DNA from: Sphingobium abikonense NBRC 16140
GTDB lineage: Bacteria > Pseudomonadota > Alphaproteobacteria > Sphingomonadales > Sphingomonadaceae
DNA: 64,000 nt
Assembly: GCF_001598335.1 (NCBI RefSeq)
Contig: NZ_BCYT01000013.1
Span: forward strand, 22,282 to 86,281
Direction: 5' to 3'
The stretch's first letter is position 1. Every line of letters starts with the position of its first letter. The notes under the pieces were generated by a model that saw only the letters and a list, made by a program, of their open reading frames with translations, searched no databases and was not told where the DNA came from. Positions 23,086-32,058 of the stretch are shown here, one piece after another. The translations under genes were made by a program, and so were the position numbers.

Positions 23086-25170
23086 TCAGGCCGCTTCAGC
23101 CGCGTCATCCACCGCTTCTTCTTCGGCGGTCTCATCGACCGCATCGTCTTGTCCGGTTTCGTCGTTCCGTTCGCCGGCCTCGGGGTCCTGAGCCTCGACC
23201 GATTCCGCTGGCTCGACGCTGTCGGCAGCGGTGTCGCGGAAGCGCATGATGTCCGGAACCCAGGCGAGAGCCGCTTCCTTCACCTCCGGTTCGACGATCG
23301 ACTCGCCGGCGAACAGTTTATGGCAGCTCGCGGAGATCTCCGGCTTCTTGAGCGTCGCATGCCGCGCCATGACGGCCGGTCCCCCAACCTCATTGAGCAG
23401 CGCCAGCGTCGAGGCCTTGGGAATGCGATCGAAATAATTTTCCGACGTCGGCCGCCACCAATGGGCGGAGTCGATTTCGAGTATGGTACCGAGCCGATCG
23501 TGGAGAGGCACCTGCTCGTTGCGATATCCGGCCTTGGCCTCCAGCGACATCGCCACCGCGAAAGCAAGCCATGCCGCCTTGCTATCATCATCCAGGGCGC
23601 GGAATGCCTCGAAGCGATCGATGACCGACTTGTGATCCTTCCATGCGACATTGAGGCCATCATGGGCCTCGGCAAGATAATCGCGGGCATGGGAAGCAGG
23701 CACCGCACCCGAAACAGGATCCTGCGGCTTGCCGGCCCGGATAGTGGAGCCGACCGGGTCCGAGCCGTAACCGCGCTCGTCGACCATGCAGAAGATTGCA
23801 TAGTCGAGCGCAAGCGCTGGTTCAGCCAGGAGGGCCGCTGCCAATATGTCGCGGCGCTGCATCGCGAGTTCATCATAGAGACGGGCGCTGAGTGGCTTGC
23901 CGCCGGGCGCGACATTTTCCGGCGGAAGGCTGGGCGCTGGGGAGGCACCGCCCCCGCCCGAGAGGCTGGTTCCCTCGCTGCCATTGCCAGTGCCCCTCCC
24001 CTCCTCGGCCTCGGTACGGATGGGCTGCTCGCTATAATAGCAGCTGTCGAGCTTCATCGCGCCGTCGGGCTGGAGGGTGAGGAAAAGGCCGACCAACGGC
24101 TTATAAGCGTCGGGCAGGATGGGAGCGCGATTGTCGATTTCCTGCCATTCGGCAAAGAGCGCGTCATCTTCGCTGTTGAGCGTATCGTAGGCTTCTTCGG
24201 CCAAATCCTCATCTTCGAGCTCGGTTTCGATCTCCTCGCGGCGCACCTCGATCGCCTGAAGACGCTCGGCCTGTTCCAGGGTCAGCTCGGGCTGCGGGAG
24301 ATGGACGCGGTACAGTCCATGCGCCGCGCTATGGGTATAGCTGCTGGCAATCGGGCGGATCCAGGCAAGGCCGCTCTCTTCGCCCAGGCGCGCGGCTTCC
24401 GCTTCCATGATCTCGCCGGCGAGACGGTGGGCGATTTCCGGGTCGATCCAGCGATCGCCATTTTCGCTGAAGAGATCGCGGTCGATCCGTCCGCCTTCCG
24501 CCTCGTAGCGCTCGTGCCCGACGAGAATGGCGATCGCGTCGCTGGCGTTCATCGTCTCGTTGCTGATGGCACGGCGGATGGTATCGGCCGAGGTGTAGGA
24601 AATATTGTAACTGTCCCAGACGAGCAGTTGCTTGTCGCGATTTTCGGTCGAAGCGAAGGCCTTAGCCATATCGAGCGTAATCTCGCCTTCGCTGAGCGCG
24701 GTGAAGATTGGTTCGGCAAGCGAGGCGAGCCGCAGCCGGCCTTCCACGAAGCGCCGGGTGACACCGAAGCGTTTCGCGACCCCGTCGATATCGCCGCTCG
24801 TGCCGATGAAATGCTGGAAGGCCCGGCATTCTTCGGCTGGCGTCATCCGCAACTGCTGGAAATTGGCAGCGGTCGAGGTTTCGGTGAGTGTCGCTTCGTC
24901 GCCCTGGAGAACCTTCACTGGCACATCATAGGCGCCCGCATCAATGTCACCCTGTTCGGCGAGCAGCATGAGCGCGCGCAGCCGGCGGCCGCCGTCGAAC
25001 ACCTCAAAGGTGCCGCGTGGCTTCTTCGCCGGCGTGACCAGCAGATTCTGGAGAACGCCGCGCGCGTCAATATCGGCGGCCAATTGCGGGATCTGAAGCT
25101 GATCATCGGGCCGCTTGCGGACGTTGATGGGGGAAAGGCGGAGCTTGGAGAGCTTGATGGAATCGATCAC
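23086..25170 (-). CDS. Large ParB-like protein (ParB/RepB/Spo0J domain), 694 aa
   Basis: The N-terminal 200 residues form a ParB module: LSPINVRKRPDD, GVLQNLLVTPAKK, VFDGGRRLRALMLLAEQG, TSTAANFQQLRMTPAEECRAF and an HTH at VAKRFGVTRRFVEGRLRLAS. A long acidic, partly disordered C-terminal part follows (Glu/Asp-rich 310-345, Gly-rich near 405, very acidic last 50 residues). It is not paired with a parA; the true parAB lies at 34.3-36.6 kb. Such plasmid proteins are often in the anti-restriction region, and related ones are linked to nuclease or transcription roles. I chose GTG 25170 because AAGGAG lies 10 nt upstream; a GTG 13 codons earlier has none. Confidence 0.85.
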   Translation of the reverse strand: MIDSIKLSKLRLSPINVRKRPDDQLQIPQLAADIDARGVLQNLLVTPAKKPRGTFEVFDGGRRLRALMLLAEQGDIDAGAYDVPVKVLQGDEATLTETSTAANFQQLRMTPAEECRAFQHFIGTSGDIDGVAKRFGVTRRFVEGRLRLASLAEPIFTALSEGEITLDMAKAFASTENRDKQLLVWDSYNISYTSADTIRRAISNETMNASDAIAILVGHERYEAEGGRIDRDLFSENGDRWIDPEIAHRLAGEIMEAEAARLGEESGLAWIRPIASSYTHSAAHGLYRVHLPQPELTLEQAERLQAIEVRREEIETELEDEDLAEEAYDTLNSEDDALFAEWQEIDNRAPILPDAYKPLVGLFLTLQPDGAMKLDSCYYSEQPIRTEAEEGRGTGNGSEGTSLSGGGGASPAPSLPPENVAPGGKPLSARLYDELAMQRRDILAAALLAEPALALDYAIFCMVDERGYGSDPVGSTIRAGKPQDPVSGAVPASHARDYLAEAHDGLNVAWKDHKSVIDRFEAFRALDDDSKAAWLAFAVAMSLEAKAGYRNEQVPLHDRLGTILEIDSAHWWRPTSENYFDRIPKASTLALLNEVGGPAVMARHATLKKPEISASCHKLFAGESIVEPEVKEAALAWVPDIMRFRDTAADSVEPAESVEAQDPEAGERNDETGQDDAVDETAEEEAVDDAAEAA

Positions 25171-25217
25171 GGGGGTAACTCCTTCTGGCGTCCGGTTCAG
25201 CCCGGACACCCTCCCCG

Positions 25218-25233
25218 CTCCCCCTTCCCTTTC
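25218..25233 (-). promoter_or_regulatory. Polypurine leader element, copy 8
   Basis: Reads GAAAGGGAAGGGGGAG on the coding strand, 47 nt upstream of the ParB-like start. Confidence 0.45.
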
Positions 25234-25239
25234 ATCGCA

Positions 25240-28200
25240 TCAGGTTGGTTCGAGGATTTTCCCCAGGATCAACTCCGCTTCGGCCACCGGCAAAAAGACC
25301 CGAGTCCGAAACTGGATGATTTCAGTGAAGGCGCCCAACGATTTAAGCCAAGGCAACTGGGCCGCCGGCGCCCCGACCAGTTCGATACGCGGCTTGCCGT
25401 TCACGATCGCCCGCTTGACGGTGATCGCGAAGGGACGGACAAGGTCGACGCTCCGGCCCGACAGAACCGATTTCGCAATCTGGTCCGCCGGGAGATTGTC
25501 GGCACGATCCACGCCTAGCTTGGTGTAGAGGTGGGCGACATGTTCATCATAGACCATGCGGCCCAGCCAAGAGCGGCCATCGGCCGTGGCAATGCGGTTG
25601 ACGATCAGATGATCGCTCGGAAGCGCTGACCAGATGGGCAGCAGCAATCCGGTCGCTATCCGGATGGTCTCGCGTTCCAGCGTCTGCGCAGCTTCATCGG
25701 CCTCGGCCGCCCAGCGCTCGGCAAAATCCTCGCGCAAGATGGGTTTCCAGGCGGTTTCAAACATGTCCGCTACGCGCTGATATTCCCGCCGGGTGGGCCG
25801 CATCAGCTCGACGCGGGGAATGGGCGTACCGTCATTCTCTTCCATCAGGGAGCGTGCCTGCACCTGTAGCGCCACCTTGCCGGACTTGCCGTTGATCAGA
25901 AACTCCGACGCATCATCGGCATCGGCGATCCGAAGGATGCGTTCCAGCGATACGGGCGTTCGGCGTCGGGCAACCTCGATGGTGATAAGATGCGAGGTGG
26001 CGCCGCTGAGCGGATCGGTGCGCAGCACGGTATCATCAAGGATGGTCGCATCATCAACCAACATGGTTTCGACGCCGACATCGAGCCGCCCCGCTTCGCG
26101 CGCAGCCGTGACACGGGTTTCGACCAGCGTCAGGAACTCGTCGAAAATCCGGTTCTGAAGATCGATGGGGAGCGCGAGCAAGCGATTGAGCCAGCGCTGG
26201 ATCGGCGGCAGGTCCTCCTTCAATATGCCGTCCTTGTCGGTCAGTTCGAGCCCGGTCAGCTCCTCGAACTCGGTAAAGCTGACGCTCTGAAGTTTGCCGT
26301 TCACGAGCAGGTGGAACCAGCTGGTCAGCGCGGCACAGGCATATTCGCTCTCCAGATTGTCGGCAGGGTCGAACAAGTTTTGGCCGCCGGTCTGGCGCTG
26401 GCCGCGCGTGAGCGCACCCAGGCTATCGAGCCGCCGGGCGATCGTGCTGGTGAAGCGCAACTCGCCCTTGCAGTCGGTCGTGACCGGCCGGAACAGCGGG
26501 GAGCTGGCCTGGTGGGTACGGTGGGTTCGGCCGAGGCCTTGGATCGCCCGGTCAGCGCGCCACCCCGGTTCGAGCAGGAAATGAACGCGCTGCTCCTGGT
26601 TCACCACGTCGAGCGAAGCATGATAGGAGCGGCCGGTGCCGCCGGCGTCGGAAAAGACCAGGATGCGCTTGGTTCCAGCCATGAATGCCGCAGCGTCGGC
26701 CTGGGACGAGCGGGTGGATCGGCTTTCCAGCTTCTGCGCGCCACCGCCGGTCGATACCAGCCTTTTGGTCCGCCCGGTGACCTCGGCGACATGGTCATGG
26801 CCGAAATGCTCCAGCAGCCCATCGAGCGCGGCCGCGATCGGCGGTAGCGCGCAGATATGCTCTATGAGCCCGGCGCGCGCCGCTTCGGCCTGTGGGTTAT
26901 AGACAGGATTACCATGATCATCGGTCATCGGCTCCGATCGGGCGGTGCCAGTATCGTCGGTGAAGACCCGCATTTGGCGCGTTGGAAAGGCGCGTTCGAG
27001 ATAATCCACCATGAAATCGACCGGAGACAAGTCCAAACTAAGCTCCGCCCGCTCATCAGGACTGAGCGCTCCAAGGCGACGATCGAGAATGGACTCTGCC
27101 GTGGTCACAAGCTGCAGCACCACCGATTGACCCTCGCGCAAATGGTGATCGACCGCAGCGATCACTGTCGGCAATTTCATCGAGAGAAGCACTTGGCCGA
27201 AGAAGCGCTGCACCGTGCTGTGCAGGCGCGACCGCGCCGCGGCATTGGCGCCGCTATTGAGGGTCGTGTTCTCAAGGCCATCGACAACGCCGGTCTGTTC
27301 AAGCGCCGCCTCCATATTGCGATGAATGACCGACCACGCCGAACTATAGATGTCGTAGATCTCGATCTGTGCCGGGGTCAGGCTGTGCTTGAGCACATCA
27401 TATTCAACGCCGGCGAAGCTCAGCGCCCGGCAAAGGTAGAGGCCCATGGCCTTCAAATCACGCGCCACCAATTCCATGGCCGCAATGCCGCCCTGACGGA
27501 TGTCGGTGATGAACCGTTCCCGATCGGCGAAGGCCGTTTCTGGTCCCCACAGCCCCAGGCGCACCGCATAAGCAAGATTGTTGACCTCGGAGGCGCCGGT
27601 GGCCGACGCATAGAGGACGCGAGCGAGCGGAAGATGGTTCTGGAGCCGGACGCCGCAGATACCCTGTTGCGATCCAGCCTTGGCGCCAAGAGCCCCTTCC
27701 CCGCCTGCCACGCCGCCCATCTCATGGGCTTCGTCGAAGGCTATCACGCCTTCGAAATCAGCCCCTGCCCACTCAATGATCTGCCGCAAGCGGCTATGAT
27801 CGGATCGCATCGAGCGGAGGGTCGGATAGGTGACGAACAACACCCCGTCCTGGAGCGTGATGGGCTCGTCGATCTTCCAGTTGTTGATCGGCTGGATATC
27901 GGCTGCGACGCCACCGAGCGCAGTCCAGTCGCGGCGCGCGTCTTCGAGCAGCGGCTCATTCTTGGTAACCCAGATGTTGCGGCGACGGCCGGCGAGCCAA
28001 TTGTCGAGGATGCAGGCGGCGACCTGCCTCCCCTTCCCTGCCCCGGTGCCGTCGCCCAGGAAAAAGCCCTTGCGATAACGGTCGCCATCTTCGGCTATGA
28101 CAAGGCCAACGCCCTCCTTGTCAGGCCTGGAGCGTCCCGGCTGGAATTGCGACCAGGCGTGGCCGGCATAGACGACGGTTTCGAGCTGGGATGCGGAGAG

Positions 28201-29457
28201 CAGCCGTTCCGTGACGGTCCGTTCGGGCAAATGCGGGACGTAGCTTGGGATGGGCGCCGGGATCGACCCCATGGCGATCGACTCCACCAGTGCGGTCGGA
28301 TGTTCGCCGGCGGATGTGAAAGCTATACGGCTGGGCCGATAGGGAAGATAGATGCCGGTCTGTTCGAGCAGCGGCGCCGGGATATCGAGCGGCGTGTAAT
28401 CGACCGGCAGGACATCATTTTTCACCGGCGCATGCCAGGGTCGTGGCGCGGGCTTGGTGCTTTTGACCGCGCGGAACAGGGAGATGCCCGCGCTACGTTT
28501 GGGCGCGGGGGCCGTGACGGTCCGAACCTCCGAGCGCGCAGCAACCGTGCAGCAATCTAGGAAATCCGCAACGGAGGCCCGCTGGATCGTCGATGGAACT
28601 GTGCCGCCCGGCACTTTGTCGATCACGAACAACCTGACGGCGATCGATGTGCCATGCTTGGTGTAGCATTTTTCCAAGCGCAGCGAGGTTCGCACGCTTG
28701 TATCGCGCAGGGTGGTTTCGAACTGGTCGCGCATCCGACCGTTGTTGCTGAACCAGTCGGGCATGATAGTGACGAGTCTTCCACCTGGGCGAAGCATCCT
28801 GAGCGCGGCCTGGAGATGACGAACGGCGGCATAGTCATCGGCACCGCGTCCAAACGAGCGCGCGAAAGGCGGATTCATGAGAACGAGCGTCGGCCGCTCG
28901 ATTGATGCGAGGGTGGAATTGAGCGTCGCCCCGTCATGGCCGGTGATGCTGGCATGAGGGAATGCGGAGGCGAGCCGCGCGCGGCGGGCTGGATCCAGTT
29001 CGTTGAGGTGCAACGATTCATGTGGACCGCACTGGGCGATCAGTAGGCCGTTGCCCGCGCTGGGTTCCAGGATGATGTCATCGTGCTGCACATCTGCGAG
29101 CACCACAGCCAGCGCAGCGATATCGACGGGGGTGGAGAATTGCTGCCAGGCAATCTGTTGCTCGCTGCGCACCGTCTGGGTGGGCAAGCGGTCAACCAAG
29201 GTGATGGCGGCTCGCACCTCGGTCAGCGATGATGGCGGCGTCGGTTGCCGCACCAGATGCAGCGCCAGCGCATGTTCAAGGATCTCGAAGCTGTCGCGCT
29301 GGGTCCAGCGGCCGTCGGCATCGCTTCCGCCGAAGGCCTGCACCATGGCATCATTGAGGTGGCGACGTGTTATCGGTTCATTGCCGTCAAGATGGCGACA
29401 AAGCAAGTCAGCGGCCTCGCGGTCGGCGCGGGCGGTTGCCTCGAACAGGTCGGTCAT
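25240..29457 (-). CDS. Methyltransferase-strawberry notch helicase fusion protein, 1405 aa
   Basis: A giant protein with three parts. Residues about 110-300 are an N6-adenine-type methyltransferase (EPSAGNGLLIAQ near 130, NPPF near 194). Residues about 430-700 hold a superfamily 2 helicase core with Walker A GDGTGAGKGRQVA near 467 and DEAHEMGG near 575. Residues about 880-1010 form the second helicase lobe with SDAGGTGRSYHASL and the motif VI-like QGLGRTHRTHQ. This order is that of bacterial and phage strawberry notch-like proteins, common on large plasmids. The role is unknown; DNA protection or remodelling during entry is a reasonable guess. The start is ATG 29457 (MTDLFEATARADRE), with GGAG upstream and a polypurine element 48 nt before it. 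Confidence 0.88.
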   Translation of the reverse strand: MTDLFEATARADREAADLLCRHLDGNEPITRRHLNDAMVQAFGGSDADGRWTQRDSFEILEHALALHLVRQPTPPSSLTEVRAAITLVDRLPTQTVRSEQQIAWQQFSTPVDIAALAVVLADVQHDDIILEPSAGNGLLIAQCGPHESLHLNELDPARRARLASAFPHASITGHDGATLNSTLASIERPTLVLMNPPFARSFGRGADDYAAVRHLQAALRMLRPGGRLVTIMPDWFSNNGRMRDQFETTLRDTSVRTSLRLEKCYTKHGTSIAVRLFVIDKVPGGTVPSTIQRASVADFLDCCTVAARSEVRTVTAPAPKRSAGISLFRAVKSTKPAPRPWHAPVKNDVLPVDYTPLDIPAPLLEQTGIYLPYRPSRIAFTSAGEHPTALVESIAMGSIPAPIPSYVPHLPERTVTERLLSASQLETVVYAGHAWSQFQPGRSRPDKEGVGLVIAEDGDRYRKGFFLGDGTGAGKGRQVAACILDNWLAGRRRNIWVTKNEPLLEDARRDWTALGGVAADIQPINNWKIDEPITLQDGVLFVTYPTLRSMRSDHSRLRQIIEWAGADFEGVIAFDEAHEMGGVAGGEGALGAKAGSQQGICGVRLQNHLPLARVLYASATGASEVNNLAYAVRLGLWGPETAFADRERFITDIRQGGIAAMELVARDLKAMGLYLCRALSFAGVEYDVLKHSLTPAQIEIYDIYSSAWSVIHRNMEAALEQTGVVDGLENTTLNSGANAAARSRLHSTVQRFFGQVLLSMKLPTVIAAVDHHLREGQSVVLQLVTTAESILDRRLGALSPDERAELSLDLSPVDFMVDYLERAFPTRQMRVFTDDTGTARSEPMTDDHGNPVYNPQAEAARAGLIEHICALPPIAAALDGLLEHFGHDHVAEVTGRTKRLVSTGGGAQKLESRSTRSSQADAAAFMAGTKRILVFSDAGGTGRSYHASLDVVNQEQRVHFLLEPGWRADRAIQGLGRTHRTHQASSPLFRPVTTDCKGELRFTSTIARRLDSLGALTRGQRQTGGQNLFDPADNLESEYACAALTSWFHLLVNGKLQSVSFTEFEELTGLELTDKDGILKEDLPPIQRWLNRLLALPIDLQNRIFDEFLTLVETRVTAAREAGRLDVGVETMLVDDATILDDTVLRTDPLSGATSHLITIEVARRRTPVSLERILRIADADDASEFLINGKSGKVALQVQARSLMEENDGTPIPRVELMRPTRREYQRVADMFETAWKPILREDFAERWAAEADEAAQTLERETIRIATGLLLPIWSALPSDHLIVNRIATADGRSWLGRMVYDEHVAHLYTKLGVDRADNLPADQIAKSVLSGRSVDLVRPFAITVKRAIVNGKPRIELVGAPAAQLPWLKSLGAFTEIIQFRTRVFLPVAEAELILGKILEPT

Positions 29458-29505
29458 GAAGATCTCCGAAGGTTGGCTGCCCTCCTGGCAGCTGCACCTT
29501 CTCCC

Positions 29506-29523
29506 GATCCCCCTCCCCTTTCC
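29506..29523 (-). promoter_or_regulatory. Polypurine leader element, copy 9
   Basis: Reads GGAAAGGGGAGGGGGATC on the coding strand, 48 nt upstream of the strawberry-notch gene. Confidence 0.5.
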
Positions 29524-29537
29524 TGTCCCGGACCGTA

Positions 29538-30401
29538 TCAGCCAGGAAGGTTCGCCCCCTGCTCCATGCGGGCGGCGAGAAGCTCGGCCCAATCACCGAA
29601 ATTCACGGACGGCGGAGCATGGTGGATAGCGAGACGCGGCCGAGCATAGCGCTGAGCGGCCACGTTGGCGGCACGGAGGCCCTCAGGATCATTATCGTGG
29701 GCGAGCATCAGGATCTCGACATGATCAGGGATGATCAGCTGATCAAATCGGCGCGCGCCGAGGGACGCCCAGCAGGGAATGTTGCGCAGCAATGTGAAGG
29801 CGCGGGCGTCTTCGAAGCCTTCGGCAATCCCCAGAATCCGGCGAGGATATCCACCCTGCCACGCACCGTGCCGGGGCGTTCCCAGCATCGCCTTGTGTGT
29901 GTAGTCAGCCGTTTCCGGGTCGAGGAATATTCGCTGAATCGCCGTCAGTTGCCGTCGCTCGCGAACTGCGACCAGCAAAGCGGGTAGGAACTGGGTGTGA
30001 GGTTTGGGCAAATAGGGACAGCGCGGATGATAGCGGACATCCGGCGGAATCGTGGTGAAGTGACGCCGCGCCAGATGGCGTTCGCCAAGCGTGTTACGAA
30101 CGTCCACGGCCTCGTTCCAGACGCGAACGGCGTTGCCGGTGCCAGCCCGGCTTGTCGTTTCAGGTGGCGTTCCGCGCTGGGTGATGCGAACCCGGGTCAA
30201 TTCTCGAAGAACGTCCTCACGGGTGCAGCCGGCAAAGCAGGTGACCAATATACCCCGATCGCCCTGCCGAAGGGATAGACTCGGATCATTGTCGGCATGG
30301 GCCGGGCACCGGCACATGGCAATGGGACCGTGCCACCTGCCACCAAGGGCCTGGACCAGATCGACGAGTTCCTGGGATGGTTTGTGCGCAATGAGGGACA
30401 T
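29538..30401 (-). CDS. Zinc-finger/Toprim primase-like protein
   Basis: A 287-residue protein. The first 60 residues hold a zinc-ribbon like the CHC2 domain of DnaG (CRCPAHADNDPSLSLRQGDR, then VTCFAGCTREDV). The C-terminal half is a Toprim fold with the Glu motif GIAEGFEDARAFTLL near residue 190 and the D-x-D-like LAHDNDPEGLRAANVAAQRY near 245. No catalytic polymerase core lies between, so it resembles the DUF7146/Toprim proteins of plasmids and phages. They may prime complementary-strand synthesis on entering DNA. AGGAG stands 8 nt before ATG 30401. The upstream side is taken by the IS3 element at 30444. Confidence 0.85.
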   Translation of the reverse strand: MSLIAHKPSQELVDLVQALGGRWHGPIAMCRCPAHADNDPSLSLRQGDRGILVTCFAGCTREDVLRELTRVRITQRGTPPETTSRAGTGNAVRVWNEAVDVRNTLGERHLARRHFTTIPPDVRYHPRCPYLPKPHTQFLPALLVAVRERRQLTAIQRIFLDPETADYTHKAMLGTPRHGAWQGGYPRRILGIAEGFEDARAFTLLRNIPCWASLGARRFDQLIIPDHVEILMLAHDNDPEGLRAANVAAQRYARPRLAIHHAPPSVNFGDWAELLAARMEQGANLPG

Positions 30402-30420
30402 AAGCATTTCTCCTGCTCAT

Positions 30421-30443
30421 GCCCCTCCCCCTCTTCTCTCTTC
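30421..30443 (-). promoter_or_regulatory. Polypurine leader element, copy 10
   Basis: Reads GAAGAGAGAAGAGGGGGAGG on the coding strand, 20 nt upstream of the Toprim gene. The IS3 element inserted directly beside it. Confidence 0.4.
30440..30443. repeat. Target-site duplication of the IS3 element (left copy)
   Basis: CTTC is repeated at 31831-31834 directly outside the other end. A 4-bp duplication fits the IS407-like group of IS3, but four bases can match by chance. Confidence 0.5.
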
Positions 30444-30528
30444 AGAGGTGGCCTGGCAAAACTGGACAGTGAGCTAAGTGGATTTTCTGCCTGACGGCGG
30501 CCAGGATGGCCGCGAGACAGGAGCAGAG

Positions 30529-30843
30529 ATGAGCAAACGACCCCGCCGGAACCACAGCCCGGCTTTCAAGGCGAAGGTGGCATTGGCTGCCGTGAAGGGC
30601 GAGAAGACGCTGGCCGAGTTGGCGCAGCAATTTGACGTGCATCCGAACCAGATCACGACGTGGCGTAGCCAGTTGCTGGAGGGCGCAGCAGGCGTGTTTG
30701 GTTCGGGCAACGCGTCGGAAACGGGCGAACCGCCGGTCGACGTGAAGACGCTGCACGCCAAGATCGGCGAGTTGACGCTGGCGAATGATTTTTTGGCCGG
30801 CGCGCTCGGGAAGGCCGGTCTGTTGCCGAGCGCAAAACGATGA
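30529..30843 (+). CDS. IS3 transposase subunit OrfA
   Basis: A 104-residue protein with the IS3 OrfA helix-turn-helix (HSPAFKAKVALAAVKGEKTL, AELAQQFDVHPNQITTWRSQ) followed by a leucine-zipper-like region. It binds the IS ends. GAGCAG precedes ATG 30529. Its stop overlaps the OrfB start as ATGA, so OrfB is made by coupling and not obviously by a programmed frameshift. Confidence 0.9.
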   Translation: MSKRPRRNHSPAFKAKVALAAVKGEKTLAELAQQFDVHPNQITTWRSQLLEGAAGVFGSGNASETGEPPVDVKTLHAKIGELTLANDFLAGALGKAGLLPSAKR

Positions 30844-31667
30844 TCGACCGTTCGCACAGTTTGCCGCTGGCCCGGCAGGCGCGGGAACTGGGGATCAGCC
30901 GGGGGAGCGTCTATTACCTGCCCAGGCCGGTCTCGGCGGCGGATCTAACGATCATGCGGCGCATCGACGAGTTGCACCTCGAATTTCCATTCGCAGGCAG
31001 TCGGATGCTGCGCGATCTGCTGCGGCAGGAAGGCATCGGGATCGGCCGCCAGCATGTCGCCACGCTGATGAAGAAGATGGCGATCGAGGCGATTTACCGT
31101 CGCCCGAACACATCGAAGCCGATGCCAGGGCACAAGATCTACCCCTACCTGCTGCGCAAACTGCCGATTGTGCGGCCCAACCAGGTCTGGGCGACGGACA
31201 TCAGCTACATCCCGATGGCGAGGGGGTTCGTCTATCTCGTGGCCATCGTCGATTGGTTCAGCCGGAAGGTCCTGGCTTGGCGGGTGTCGATCACGATGGA
31301 GGCCGACTTCTGTGTCGAAGCATTGGAGGAAGCGCTCGCGCGCTTCGGAAAACCGGAGATTTTCAACACCGACCAAGGCAGTCAGTTCACTTCGCTCGCC
31401 TTCACCAGCGTGCTGCACCGGGAGGAAATCGCCATCAGCATGGACGGACGGGGCGCATGGCGCGACAATGTGGTGGTCGAGCGCCTGTGGCGCTCGGTGA
31501 AATACGAGGAGGTTTACCTCCGCGCCTACGCCGCGGTCAGCGAAGCCCGGGTATCGATCGGTCGTTATCTGAACTTTTACAACGCAAGGAGGCCGCATTC
31601 GAGCCTTGGTGCCCGGACCCCGGACCAGGCATATTTTGACAACCTGCCGCTGGCGATGGCAGCATGA
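30840..31667 (+). CDS. IS3 transposase subunit OrfB (DDE integrase core)
   Basis: A 275-residue DDE recombinase. The catalytic acids appear in VWATDISYIPM (D), IFNTDQGSQF (D) and NVVVERLWRSVKYEEVY (E), with an HTH_21-like segment near residue 30-90. It cuts and joins IS ends with OrfA. The frame is intact, so the element may still move. Confidence 0.92.
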   Translation: MIDRSHSLPLARQARELGISRGSVYYLPRPVSAADLTIMRRIDELHLEFPFAGSRMLRDLLRQEGIGIGRQHVATLMKKMAIEAIYRRPNTSKPMPGHKIYPYLLRKLPIVRPNQVWATDISYIPMARGFVYLVAIVDWFSRKVLAWRVSITMEADFCVEALEEALARFGKPEIFNTDQGSQFTSLAFTSVLHREEIAISMDGRGAWRDNVVVERLWRSVKYEEVYLRAYAAVSEARVSIGRYLNFYNARRPHSSLGARTPDQAYFDNLPLAMAA

Positions 31668-31695
31668 GCCAAAGGCCAGCGAAGCTAATTTGGCC

Positions 31696-31756
31696 GCCGA
31701 TATGGGGCGTCACTCCGGTCGGGCTACGCCCTCCCTACATGACGCCCCATATCGGC
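31696..31756. terminator. Hairpin inside the IS3 element after the transposase
   Basis: GCCGATATGGGGCGTCA (31696-31712) pairs perfectly with TGACGCCCCATATCGGC (31740-31756), a 17-bp stem with a 27-nt loop, 29 nt after orfB. No T-run follows, so Rho-independent termination is uncertain; it could also block read-through into transposase. Confidence 0.5.
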
Positions 31757-31830
31757 AGTGCGAGCAAAGAACCGGCAGACGATCCACTTATCAAGTGCCG
31801 ATCCCTGTTCAGACCAACCCGGCCACCTCT

Positions 31831-31834
31831 CTTC
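31831..31834. repeat. Target-site duplication of the IS3 element (right copy)
   Basis: CTTC, identical to 30440-30443. Confidence 0.5.
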
Positions 31835-31894
31835 CGGCCTCGCTACGGCCATGGCAGCTACAATTCGCGCGTGCCTGGGTCCGGTGCCAATGAC

Positions 31895-31945
31895 CAATAA
31901 CCCTTAATATGAGCGTGCCGCGGACGCTCTTATTAAGGGTTATTG
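31895..31945. repeat. 22-bp inverted repeat with 7-nt loop
   Basis: CAATAACCCTTAATATGAGC then GT (31895-31916) pairs with AC then GCTCTTATTAAGGGTTATTG (31924-31945) with one mismatch; the loop is GCCGCGG. It lies in non-coding DNA just outside the IS3 element. It may be a bidirectional terminator, a recombination site or an end of a lost element. Confidence 0.75.
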
Positions 31946-32058
31946 CTGCAAGCCTGAATATGGATTGCTTTGCGTGCCGGTCCCATCGGCGAACGCGGCG
32001 GTAACATCTCCTCGATGCCGATACCTGCAGGACGCGGACGGGCTACCGCGGCAATCCT

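Larger units (their letters stand above)
30444..31830 (+). mobile_element. IS3-family insertion sequence (IS407-like)
   Basis: About 1387 bp with two transposase frames. The ends AGAGGTGGCC (30444) and GGCCACCTCT (to 31830) are perfect inverted repeats; the similarity continues imperfectly for about 28 bp. The 4-bp flanks CTTC match. It separates the anti-restriction block from the replicon region and removes the native upstream sequence of the Toprim gene. Confidence 0.8.

Noticed and set aside
23990..24012. Polypyrimidine run like the leader element inside the ParB-like gene
   Set aside because: It is within coding sequence for a Gly/Ser-rich stretch and not placed before a start codon.
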